From NCBI RefSeq assembly GCF_016827595.1, contig NZ_JAECMS010000001.1, forward strand, positions 434,001 to 498,000: a stretch of DNA of 64,000 nt, read 5' to 3'. The DNA comes from Luteirhabdus pelagi. GTDB lineage: Bacteria; Bacteroidota; Bacteroidia; Flavobacteriales; Flavobacteriaceae. Of the stretch, positions 25,110-35,100 are shown piece after piece. The notes beneath the pieces were generated by a model. That model was not told the DNA's origin and ran no database searches. It saw only the letters and a program-made list of their open reading frames with translations. How positions within the stretch are numbered: position 1 is the stretch's first letter; each line of letters starts with the position of its first letter. The position numbers were made by a program, and so were the translations under genes.

Positions 25110-25517
25110 CTATCCAGTATACACAACGAAATTTCTGGGAGTCTCATACAGTTTTATGGTAATCGTATATTTTTTGTCCAATCTATTCCGAAGTTTATTC
25201 CAAATAACAATTGCGATATTTTCAACGGTTGGATTAAGGTCTTTAAATACGGCAACCTCCTCATTTAGGTTCTTATGGTCGAATGGCTCTTCCACCTCTT
25301 CTTCGATTATCTTCTTCAACACGCTCAAATCGATCAAAAATCCTGTTTCAGGATCAATTTCTCCGGAAACACCTACTTCCAGTTCATAATTATGGCCATG
25401 ATATTTTGGGTTACTACATTTTCCGAATACTTCACGATTCTTCTCATCGCTCCATTCTTTGCGATAAAGACGATGGGCAGCATTGAAGTGCGCTTTTCTG
25501 TAAACCGTTAAGCTCAT
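25110..25517 (-). CDS. queD: 6-carboxytetrahydropterin synthase (QueD/PTPS family)
   Basis: A 135-residue enzyme that turns 7,8-dihydroneopterin triphosphate into 6-carboxytetrahydropterin, the second step of queuosine precursor synthesis. The zinc His is in H-F-N-A-A-H-R-L, the other two in Y-H-G-H-N-Y, and the catalytic Cys is in F-G-K-C-S-N-P-K-Y. The Asp-His pair appears in P-F-D-H-K-N-L-N, and the final E-T-P-R-N-F is normal. It shares an ATGA overlap of 4 bases with idi upstream and is 3 bases from manA downstream, so the three are translationally linked although they belong to different pathways. Confidence 0.93.
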   Translation of the reverse strand: MSLTVYRKAHFNAAHRLYRKEWSDEKNREVFGKCSNPKYHGHNYELEVGVSGEIDPETGFLIDLSVLKKIIEEEVEEPFDHKNLNEEVAVFKDLNPTVENIAIVIWNKLRNRLDKKYTITIKLYETPRNFVVYTG

Positions 25518-26032
25518 GGTTGAATATGGTTGTAATATTTCTCAAAGATAATCTTAAACCAAGCAGTATATCTATCAGGGTTTCTTTCCATATCGCCTTT
25601 AATTTTCGAAAGGGACATCCATTTCCATGCTGCCACCTCTGCTGGATTCAAGTCTGGTTCCTCATCAAAAGTACCGATTAGGATATGATCGTATTCATGT
25701 TCGGTTAAACCGTTATCAAAAGGCGCTTTATATATGAAGGATATAGATTCTTTCAACGGAACACTGAATCCCATTTCCTCTTGCAATCGACGTTTTCCGG
25801 CTTCAATATTTGTTTCTCCATCGCGTTGATGGCTACAGCAGGTATTGGTCCACAAACCAGGTGAATGATACTTTGAATGCGCTCTTTGTTGAAGCATAAG
25901 CTCTCCTTTATCATTAAAAACGAAAACAGAAAACGCCCGGTGTAGCAATGCTTTTTCGTGTGCCTCCATTTTGGGCATTAATCCAATCTTCTCGTCCTTT
26001 TCATTTACTAGAACGACTAATTCTTCTTTCAT
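25514..26032 (-). CDS. idi: isopentenyl-diphosphate delta-isomerase, type I
   Basis: A 172-residue Nudix-fold isomerase that interconverts IPP and DMAPP, the building blocks of menaquinone, carotenoids and undecaprenyl phosphate. Motifs: H-R-A-F-S-V-F-V-F-N, the catalytic Cys in N-T-C-C-S-H (type I hallmark W-T-N-T-C-C-S-H), the metal-binding R-R-L-Q-E-E-M-G and the catalytic Glu in E-H-E-Y-D-H. The ATG at 26032 gives the usual start KEELVVLVNEKDEKIG; an upstream TTG is not needed. A TATTTTTG box (26059-26052, minus strand) lies 19 bases upstream, without a clear TTG partner. First gene of idi-queD-manA. Confidence 0.94.
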   Translation of the reverse strand: MKEELVVLVNEKDEKIGLMPKMEAHEKALLHRAFSVFVFNDKGELMLQQRAHSKYHSPGLWTNTCCSHQRDGETNIEAGKRRLQEEMGFSVPLKESISFIYKAPFDNGLTEHEYDHILIGTFDEEPDLNPAEVAAWKWMSLSKIKGDMERNPDRYTAWFKIIFEKYYNHIQP

Positions 26033-26098
26033 CGGTAGCAGCAATTTTCTTCAAAAATACAAAATACCCTGCGTACTTAGAGGAAAATATTGCGCAAC

Positions 26099-26133
26099 AA
26101 AAAAGGGCATTTCATTTTGACTGAAATACCCTT
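26099..26133 (-). terminator. rho-independent terminator of the adhesin operon
   Basis: On the minus strand, the arm 26133-26122 pairs with 26114-26103 (12 bp with one mismatch), followed by a run of T (26104-26099). It lies 37 bases after the stop of the OmpA-family gene. Confidence 0.8.
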
Positions 26134-26169
26134 CTTAGGTTAAATTTAGTTTAGGCTGGTTTTCTTTTC

Positions 26170-28098
26170 TTAGTTCTGAATGATAAACATGGAACGACGG
26201 TTCAATTGGTGCTCCTCTTCTGTACATTCTACTCCATTGGTACACTTTTCTACTGCCAATTGCGACTCCCCATATCCTTTTGCTGAAAGGCGATCTCTAT
26301 CGATTCCTTTATCAACTAACCAGTTCAAGGTGCTTTGTGCCCGTTTTTCTGAAAGAGCCTCGTTATAGCTGTCGTTACCTCTAGAATCGGTGTGCGATTC
26401 GATATGGATAACCAACTCTGGATATTCACGCATCGCGGCAAGTATCTTCGCCAATTCTACGGCAGCATCTGGTCTGATATTATAGCGATCGAAGTCGAAA
26501 TAGATCGGTTGAAGGTTCAGTCTACAACCAAGATCATTTATCGGACAAGGATCTTTTAATTCTAATTTAAGCGGAACTTCAATAGATCCGGAGCTGTTAG
26601 GAGTCTGAACGACCTCTTCAGCAGGAAAATAGCGTTCTTTCGTTCCCCTCACAGCATATTGACTATCGCATTCAACCGAAAAAGAGTAGGATGCATCATC
26701 GCCAACTGTTATCGTGTCGATTAGTTGATTGTTGGAATCTAGCAACTCTACCTTCGCTCCAGGAATCAATTCTTCAGTATTTAGGTCTGTAACGGTACCC
26801 GTCAGCATAATTTCACACTTCTCGCGTAGGCGGTAAATTTCATCGTCGATACTTCCCTGAGCCCCATCCCTATTTGAAGTGAGGTACCCCATGCGCTTGC
26901 TTTCCTTGATGATAAGTGCAAAGTCGTCTTGATTACTATTGGCTGGCTCTCCCAGGTTCTTAATGGAAGTCGGATTTCCATTGGTATCGAATTCGGCAAC
27001 GTAAATGTCGAATCCTCCTAAACCTGAGCGCCCATCACTGGCAAAGTACAGTTTATTTTCTTCACTTATGAAGGGAAAGGATTCTCTGGCCTCAGTATTA
27101 ATTGTGTTTCCTAAGTTGACCGGTTCGCTATATTCATTATCTCCTGTGATATTCACATACCATAAATCGGACATCCCGATAGTTCCTGGCATATCGGAAG
27201 AAAAATATAGACGCTTTCCATCCTGACTCAAGGTTGGATGTGCTACGGAGTATTCTTTATCGTTGAAGGGTAATTCTTGAATATCCGTCCAATAACTATC
27301 GCCGCTACGCGTTGCTTTATATAATTTTAATCGGATGGTCTTATCACGATCTTTTCCTTTTTTTCCATCGATGAAATTATTTCGAGTGAAATACATGGTT
27401 TTGCCATCTTTCGAAAATGTTGGGGTCGACTCATGATACTCGGTATTTACTTCACCGCTAAGCAATCGTGCATTAGATAGCTTTCCAGTGATACTATCTT
27501 CATCGGCTACGTATAAGTCGAGAAAAGGTTGTTGGTTCCACTCGGCTATTTTTGCGCCTTCAGCGGAAGATGCATATACAATTTTATCTTGGTAAAAAGC
27601 CGGGCCGAAGTCAGAAGAACTAGTGTTTACCTCTACTTTTTCCAACACATACCCTTTAGCTTCGAAGGCAATGCTTTCTAAGTAATTTGGATCGTCGTTA
27701 TAATTCTTCAGAATATACTTGTTCCCACCCATAGCAGCTAACTGCTGCATAAGATCGTCTGATTCGTCATAGCGACCAAGGCTTTTTAATGACTGAGAGG
27801 CACGATAGTAATATTCGGCCTCTGCTTCTCCAGGGTAATTTTCAATTAGCTTTGTATACCATTTTGCCGCGTTATCGTAGTCGCTATTCCAATAGTATGT
27901 ATCGCCAAGTCGTTTAAAGATTTGCGCCGACTCGTAACCATCTTCTACCACTTTCAGGTAAATTTCACGAGCATCGATATACGAATACTTATCGAATTCC
28001 TCGTTGGCCTTTTTAATCTTCTGTTTCTGTGCGAAACTACCGCTAACGGTGAGCAGTAGTACGCTAACAAAAAGAATGTTTTTTAGTATCGTGTTCAT
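26170..28098 (-). CDS. OmpA-family protein with TPR and WD40-like propeller (T9SS-associated)
   Basis: A 642-residue protein with a signal peptide (1-23, ending G-S-F-A). Order of domains: tetratricopeptide-like helices (about 28-125), a PD40/WD40-like beta-propeller with several S-x-D-G-K-x-x-Y-F-S/T blades (about 160-420), a CNA-B/carboxypeptidase-like beta domain (about 428-510), and a C-terminal OmpA peptidoglycan-binding domain (about 525-640) with Y-F-D-F-D-R-Y-N-I-R-P and H-T-D-S-R-G-N-D-S-Y-N. The same architecture is found in PorE of Porphyromonas and in OmpA proteins next to PorP/SprF genes. It probably anchors a surface or secretion complex to peptidoglycan. It is the last gene of the adhesin unit, 11 bases after the PorP/SprF gene. 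Confidence 0.92.
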   Translation of the reverse strand: MNTILKNILFVSVLLLTVSGSFAQKQKIKKANEEFDKYSYIDAREIYLKVVEDGYESAQIFKRLGDTYYWNSDYDNAAKWYTKLIENYPGEAEAEYYYRASQSLKSLGRYDESDDLMQQLAAMGGNKYILKNYNDDPNYLESIAFEAKGYVLEKVEVNTSSSDFGPAFYQDKIVYASSAEGAKIAEWNQQPFLDLYVADEDSITGKLSNARLLSGEVNTEYHESTPTFSKDGKTMYFTRNNFIDGKKGKDRDKTIRLKLYKATRSGDSYWTDIQELPFNDKEYSVAHPTLSQDGKRLYFSSDMPGTIGMSDLWYVNITGDNEYSEPVNLGNTINTEARESFPFISEENKLYFASDGRSGLGGFDIYVAEFDTNGNPTSIKNLGEPANSNQDDFALIIKESKRMGYLTSNRDGAQGSIDDEIYRLREKCEIMLTGTVTDLNTEELIPGAKVELLDSNNQLIDTITVGDDASYSFSVECDSQYAVRGTKERYFPAEEVVQTPNSSGSIEVPLKLELKDPCPINDLGCRLNLQPIYFDFDRYNIRPDAAVELAKILAAMREYPELVIHIESHTDSRGNDSYNEALSEKRAQSTLNWLVDKGIDRDRLSAKGYGESQLAVEKCTNGVECTEEEHQLNRRSMFIIQN

Positions 28099-28109
28099 AA
28101 AAATGGTTT

Positions 28110-29063
28110 TTAGAAGAATCGTGGGGTTAACACGCGTTCAGGTTTGTTGAATACATCGAATCGGAGAAATACTTCATATGAACCATCGCTGAAATTCTCA
28201 ATATCCGTTGATGTATAATCATATGCGAACCCAATAAACAAACTATCTGTGACTTGGAATCCTGCCATTCCACTAATTGCCGAACTCCATCTATAGGCAG
28301 CTCCAACCGTGAATTTCTCATACAGCATGAAGTTAGCGGAAACGTCCCATGCCAATGGGGAACCGCTCACAGCCTTCACTAAAGTAGCCGGCTTAAATTT
28401 CAAATTATCACTTAGGTCGAATACGTATCCTGCAATTAAAAAGTAATGCAGGCGCTCTGCCGGTGCAATATCTTCATCGAAATCGAAATCTTCTAAGGTA
28501 GATTCATCGAAGTGACTTGTTGTCAAAAAGTTTGGTACGGATAATCCTAGATAAAACTTATCGGTATTATAGTATACACCAGCACCAATTTGCGGTTGCA
28601 GTTTATTATCGATGTTATTGGAAGGATCGAACGATGCTTCATTTTGGTATATATTTAGCTTGCTAAAATCTACATCCAAGATATCGAGACCGGCTTTTAA
28701 ACCGAACCTCAGTTCAGACGATTCAGAGAGGTTAATCCCGTAGGCGTAATCGATATTCACATTCGATTCGATAGAGGGTCCAATTTCATCGCGTACAATC
28801 GATAGTCCTAATCCCATATTGTCCCATGTTCCTCCAAGGGGAGAGTTCACCGTAAAGGTTCCGGTTTCCGGTGCTCCTTCGAAGCCTGTCCACTGTGTCC
28901 TAAGTAACAGTCCGAAACTAAGCATATCCCTTGAGCCAGAATAGGCGGGGTTCACTATTTGCGTATTATACATATACTGGGTGTACTGCGGATCCTGCTG
29001 GGCCTGACCTGCAAAGCTCCCTAGTAATACCAAAACTATAATAACAAGATAACGTTGTTTCAT
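28110..29063 (-). CDS. PorP/SprF family type IX secretion membrane protein
   Basis: A 317-residue outer-membrane beta-barrel; signal peptide 1-21 ending G-Q-A-Q. The start of the mature protein, Q-Q-D-P-Q-Y-T-Q-Y-M-Y-N-x-x-x-x-N-P-A-Y-S-G-S-R, is the hallmark of the PorP/SprF family, and F-G-L-L-L-R-T-Q-W-T-G-F-E-G-A-P follows. In Flavobacterium johnsoniae SprF is needed for secretion of SprB, and each type B cargo usually has its own PorP/SprF gene directly downstream, exactly as here with the 4166-residue adhesin. It should fix the cargo to the cell surface or carry it to the T9SS channel. Confidence 0.96.
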   Translation of the reverse strand: MKQRYLVIIVLVLLGSFAGQAQQDPQYTQYMYNTQIVNPAYSGSRDMLSFGLLLRTQWTGFEGAPETGTFTVNSPLGGTWDNMGLGLSIVRDEIGPSIESNVNIDYAYGINLSESSELRFGLKAGLDILDVDFSKLNIYQNEASFDPSNNIDNKLQPQIGAGVYYNTDKFYLGLSVPNFLTTSHFDESTLEDFDFDEDIAPAERLHYFLIAGYVFDLSDNLKFKPATLVKAVSGSPLAWDVSANFMLYEKFTVGAAYRWSSAISGMAGFQVTDSLFIGFAYDYTSTDIENFSDGSYEVFLRFDVFNKPERVLTPRFF

Positions 29064-29078
29064 CGGTATGTGTTTTAT

Positions 29079-29116
29079 ACCTCCCGAGCGATTACATAGC
29101 GCCTGGGAGGTTTTTT
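29079..29116 (+). terminator. hairpin between adhesin and sprF-like genes
   Basis: ACCTCCC (29079-29085) and GGGAGGT (29105-29111) form a 7-bp stem, with GCG (29088-29090) and CGC (29100-29102) able to pair inside. T-runs follow on the plus strand, so as a terminator it points against the operon. On the minus-strand mRNA it is instead a GC-rich intercistronic hairpin 15 bases before the sprF-like start codon, without a U-tract. Its function is unclear. Confidence 0.5.
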
Positions 29117-29122
29117 TGATTT

Positions 29123-32100
29123 TTATCTATTGATATATAGGTATCCGTTATTCTTCAATACTTCACCTGTATCCTGGTCGGTACGGACAAGTATATAGAA
29201 ATAGGTTCCTGTTGGAAGTTCTTCTCCAGATTGAATGGTCGCTCGGCCGTTAGATTCACCTTCAAAGGCATTATTGTCATTGTTGTAGCCATCGGTTTCC
29301 CAAACAAGTACACCCCATCGGTTGAAGATCTTCATGTTATTATTCGGATAGTTTTCAATACCCTCAATTCGCATGTAGTCGTTCAATCCATCTCCATCTG
29401 GAGTAATTCCGTTGAAGATTTCAAAATCGTCTGGAGCTTCAACATTCGGCAAGAACGTGATCGTAGGATCGTCTGGGTCGCCATCGCCGTCGGCATCCAC
29501 ATCATCCGGATTGTTAGGATCATCTGAAAGGTCTTCCACTATGTTTCCATTTACATCGGTACCTGAAGCAAGTGCTTGGTTTTCAACTTCACCATTATCT
29601 ATATCCTCTTGCGTGATAGCATAGGTTGCGGTGAAAGTGGTGTTATCCGTTTCACCTGGTTCCAACTCAGCAATCGGTCCACCCGATACTTCAATACCTG
29701 GCAGCGGATCTTCCAGTGTAATGTTATAGATCGTGACCGTACCGGTATTCGAAACACTGAAAGCATAGGAAATAGTTTCCCCTACTTGTGGTATCTGATC
29801 ACCATTCTCATCGTTGAATACACCTGTTTTGGTTACACTCATTTTCAACTCCTGACACAATCCTAAGATAGTTGGATCATCTTCGAAATTGCTGTTGTCG
29901 TCAGAGAAGTCCATGACCATATCACCACTTGGTGTAGTACCCACTACTTCAGCTTGGTTTTCAACAAATCCGTTGTCGATATCCTCCTGCGTAATTGTGT
30001 ATATAGCACTGAAGGTAGTAGCGTCTGTACTTCCTGCCACCAATACTGCAATCGGATCTCCATCTACCGCTACCATATCATCGGTAACAATTACATTGGT
30101 AAGGTCTACGTTACCTAAATTGGTTACTGCGAATTCGTACAGAATTGTTTCACCTACATCGGCACAACCATCTTCATCCTCATCAGTTAAAGTACCAATC
30201 TTGATCAGAGCGATTAATGCTTCCTGACAAAGCTCCGTTTCTGTTGGATCATTCTCTAACTCACTATTATCATCAGATAAATCGGTCACCGTATCTCCGT
30301 TTGGAGCGGTACCTGTAGCGGTCGCTTGGTTTACAAACACACCATTATTGATATCATCTTGCGTGATGACATACGTTCCTGTGAAAGTGGTTGCGTCTGT
30401 AGCTCCAGGAGCCAGCGTTATCGGTCCTCCAACAACTGTTAAGAATGGATCTGTAACGGTAATATCCGTTAACGTAACATTACCAAGGTTATATACGGTG
30501 AAGGTATATTCGATAAGGTCTCCTACTTCAGCACATTCGCTATCAGAAACTAACTCTCCGGTCTTCACTAATGCTATGGTAGCATCCTGACATAGTTCCG
30601 TTACGGTTGGATCGTCCTCGAATGGGTTATCATCGTCAGACATATCGCTTACTGTATTTCCGTTCGGAGCAACAGCTTCAGCCATTGCCTGATTCGTAAC
30701 ATTACCTGCATCGATATCCGCTTGCGTAATCGTATAATCTGCTGTATAGATCCACGTTTCATCTACATCAAGTTCCGTATCACTATCGGTATCACCACTA
30801 TCTGGTCCCGGTATCACACCACCTAACAATACGTCTGTAACTTCTACAGCCGATAGGCTAACGTTTCCAAGGTTGGTTACTGTGAAGGTGTAGCTTATCG
30901 TTTCACCAACATCTGAACATTTATCCTGATCTTCATCATTAAATATTCCTAGCTTCACAATTGCTATAATTGGCTCTTGACAAAGCTCTGTAACCGTTGC
31001 ATCATCTTCTGTTACACTGTTATCATCAGATAGATCTGACACTTGATTACCTGCAGGATCGTTTCCAGTTGCAGTTGCTTGATTCACAACCTCTCCGTTA
31101 TCAATATCATCCTGTGTAACCGTATAGGCTGCAGTGTAGGTCCATGTCTCGTCCACGTCAAGTTCGGTGTCGCTGTCGGCATCACCACTGTCTGGTCCCG
31201 CAATTGGTCCACCAAGGAATGGATCGTCTACTACAATGCTAGCAAGACTAACGTTGCCCTCATTTGTTACAGTGAAGGTATACTCTATTGTATCGCCTAC
31301 TTGAGTACATTCTCCTTGCTCAATCAACTCTGCAGTTTTCACTATTGCAATTGCCGCATCTTGGCAAAGTTCCGTTACGGTTTCTTCATCCTCAAGCTCA
31401 CTGTCGTCATCAGATAGATCTGATACCTGGTTGCCGGTAGGATCGTTCGCCGTGGCGGTCGCCTGGTTGATCACGCCACCAGCATCAATATCATCCTGTG
31501 TAACCGTATAGGTTGCAGTGTAGGTCCATGTCTCGTCCACGTCAAGTTCGGTGTCGCTGTCGGCATCACCACTGTCTGGTCCCGCGATCGGGCCGCCAAG
31601 CAGCGGATCGTCAACGACCACATTTGCAAGGCTCACGTTCCCGAGGTTGGTCACCGTGAAGGTGTAGGAGATCGTCTCGCCAACGTCCGAGCAACCGTCC
31701 TGGTCGCCGTCGTTGAACACGCCCGTCTTCACGATAGCGATGTCCGCGGACTGGCAAAGCTCCGTCACGGTCTCGCCGTCCTCAAGCTCGCTGGTGTCGT
31801 CCGACAGGTCGCTCACCTGGTTGCCGGCAGGGTCGTCCGCCGTGGCGGTCGCCTGGTTCACGACCTCGCCGTTGTCAATATCGTTCTGTGTAACCGTATA
31901 GGTCGCGGTGTAGGTCCATGTCTCATCTACATCGAGCTCGGTGTCGCTGTCGGCATCACCACTGTCTGGTCCCGCGATCGGGCCGCCAAGCAGCGGATCG
32001 TCAACGACCACATCGGAAAGGCTAACATTCCCGAGGTTGGTCACCGTGAAGGTGTAGGCAATCGTCTCGCCAACGTCGGAACAGCCGTCCTGGTCGCCGT

Positions 32101-35100
32101 CGTTGAACACGCCCGTCTTCACGATCGCGATGTCAGCGGACTGGCAAAGCTCCGTCACGGTCTCGCCGTCCTCAAGCTCGCTGGTGTCGTCCGACAGGTC
32201 GCTCACCTGGTTGCCGGCAGGGTCGTCCGCCGTGGCGGTCGCCTGGTTCACGACCTCGCCGTTGTCTATATCATCCTGTGTAACCGTATAGGTCGCGGTA
32301 TAGGTCCATGTCTCGTCCACGTCAAGTTCGGTGTCGCTGTCGGCATCACCACTGTCTGGTCCTGCGATCGGGCCGCCCAGCAATGGATCGTCAACGACCA
32401 CATCGGAAAGGCTAACGTTCCCGAGGTTGGTCACCGTGAAGGTGTAGGCAATCGTCTCACCAACGTCCGAGCAACCGTCCTGGTCGCCGTCGTTGAACAC
32501 GCCCGTCTTCACGATAGCGATGTCCGCGGACTGGCAAAGCTCCGTCACGGTCTCGCCGTCCTCAAGCTCGCTGGTGTCGTCCGACAGGTCGCTCACCTGG
32601 TTGCCGGCAGGATCGTCCGCCGTGGCGGTCGCCTGGTTGATCACGCCACCAGCATCAATATCATCCTGTGTAACCGTATAGGTTGCAGTGTAGGTCCATG
32701 TCTCGTCCACGTCAAGTTCGGTGTCGCTGTCGGCATCACCACTGTCTGGTCCCGCGATCGGGCCGCCAAGCAGCGGATCGTCAACGACCACATTTGCAAG
32801 GCTCACGTTCCCGAGGTTGGTCACCGTAAAGGTGTAGGCAATCGTCTCACCAACGTCGGAACAGCCGTCCTGGTTGCCGTCGTTGAACACGCCCGTCTTC
32901 ACGATAGCGATGTCTGGATTCTGACATAGCGGAGTTGTTACTTGATCGTTATCCTGAGAAGTACTTCCAGCAGGACAAGTGGCATCTACCATTGCGGTGT
33001 TATTTACTTCACCTGCATCAATATCCTCCTGAGTTATAGTGTATGTTCCTGTATAAATCCAAACTTCACCTACATCCAATTGTCCATCGCCATCAACATC
33101 GCCAGAATCTGGACCCGGTACCTCACCACCTAGAAGTGTATCGATTACCACTACATCGGATAATGTTACATTACCAGTATTGGTTACGGTGAAGGTATAC
33201 GTAATCGTTTCACCTGAATCGCTACAATCGCCACCGTCGTTGTATTCTGCTGTCTTTACTATTTCAACATCAGGATTTCGGCAGATTTCAACAATAGTTT
33301 CGTCATTTTCACTTGTACTGGATTCATCGGAAAGATCTGAAACAATCGTTCCATCGTCATCAGTACCTTCTACAGTGGCTTGATTAATCACTTCACCTGC
33401 ATCAATGTTTACTTGAGTAAGCATATAAGTTGCAGTATATATCCATGTTTCTGAGGCTTCCAGAAGATCGTTACCGTTTGTATCGCCTGATACATAGGTA
33501 ATATCGACTACCGGGTTGGGTGCCTGTAATAATGGATCTGTAATTTGGATATTTCCGAGTGGGACATTTCCAAGATTTGAAACCGTGAATGTATATAGTA
33601 TCGTGTCTCCAACTTGCGCACAATTTCCATCGGCATAGGTTACTTCACCTTCTTTTACAATTGCGATAGCAGGTGCCGGTGTTTCCTCGATAAGGATATA
33701 CACTGTAGCCACATCGGAAGCTCCTGGTGTCCCATCATCAGAAATCTCGTATACAAATTGATCTGTTCCTGTAAATCCAGGGTTCGGTACATATTCAAAT
33801 GTTCCATCTGGATTAATGGTTACGGTTCCATTTGACGGACCGCTTAACGGACTTGTTGCATTTACGGTTTGAGCATCGCCTTCCGGATCGAAATCGTTGT
33901 CTAGTAGATTGCCAGTAATAGATTGGTCAATCTCACCATAATACGCATCATCATTAGCAACTGTTATGTTTCCAGCATCAGGAATAACTTGAATTGTTAC
34001 GATTGTCGTATCACAAAGCGCCGGGTTACCATTATCGCAGATTGTATACTCGAAGGTATCCTCCCCAGTAAAGCCTGGATTAGGCGTATAGGTATAGCTG
34101 CCGTCAGGATTAACCGTAACTGTTCCATTAGAAGGATCAGTATTATTGGTTACCGTAATAGGATCGTTATCTGGATCAAAATCATTCGGTAGTACATTAC
34201 CTGAAACTGGCGTTCCTTCTTCCGTAATATTCGTATCAGCATTTGCAATTGGCGGATCATTTCCAATAATTGGATCATCCACTATTTCAATATATACTGT
34301 AGCCGTATCACATGCCGCCGGGTTGCCTCCGTCGCAGACCTCATATACGAATGTGTCTTCCCCTACATAATCTGCAGGAGGAGTATACGTATAGGTTCCA
34401 TCAGGGTTAAACACAAGGGCTCCACCATTCGCTGGCCCGGAGACCAATGTAAAGGTCTCGGTTCCTGCTGGACCGTCCGTATTGATATCGTTAGTGCTTA
34501 CATCGCCATTAACTGGTAGATTCACAAACGTATCGTTGATATCATCGACCGCAAGAATGTCGTTACCGTCGCCGACCGGGGAGATCGTGATGTACACCGT
34601 GGCCGTGTCAGTGGCAACAGGGCTGCCGTCGTCAACGATGGCGTAGACGAACTGGTCGGTGCCGCCGAAGCCTGGATTCGGAGTATAGGTGAACGTGCCG
34701 TCGGGGTTGATCACGAGCGTACCGTTCGACGGGCCGCTAACCGGGGTCGTGCCGACGTCAACGCTCTGGGCGTCGCCCTCAGGGTCGAAGTCGTTGTCCA
34801 GCACGTTGCCAGTGATGTCCGTGTCCGGAAGACCGTTGTAAGAGTCGTCGTTGGCCACCGTGATGTTCCCGTTGTCGGGGAGCACCTGGATGGTCACCGT
34901 CGCCGTGTCGCACAGCGCAGGGCTGCCGTCGTCGCAGATCGTGTACTCGAACGTATCCTCTCCAACAAAGCCCGGGTTCGGTGTATAGGTATAGCTGCCG
35001 TCAGGGTTGATAACCACGGAACCATTTGAAGGATCCGTGTTTCCTGTTACGGCAATAGGGTCACCGTCTGGGTCGTAGTCGTTCGGGAGAACGTTCCCGG

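Noticed and set aside
31713-32681. Three plus-strand ORFs of 62 codons, 390 bp apart, inside the adhesin gene
   Set aside because: They are antisense shadows of the 390-bp repeat units, low in complexity, and have no start signals of their own.
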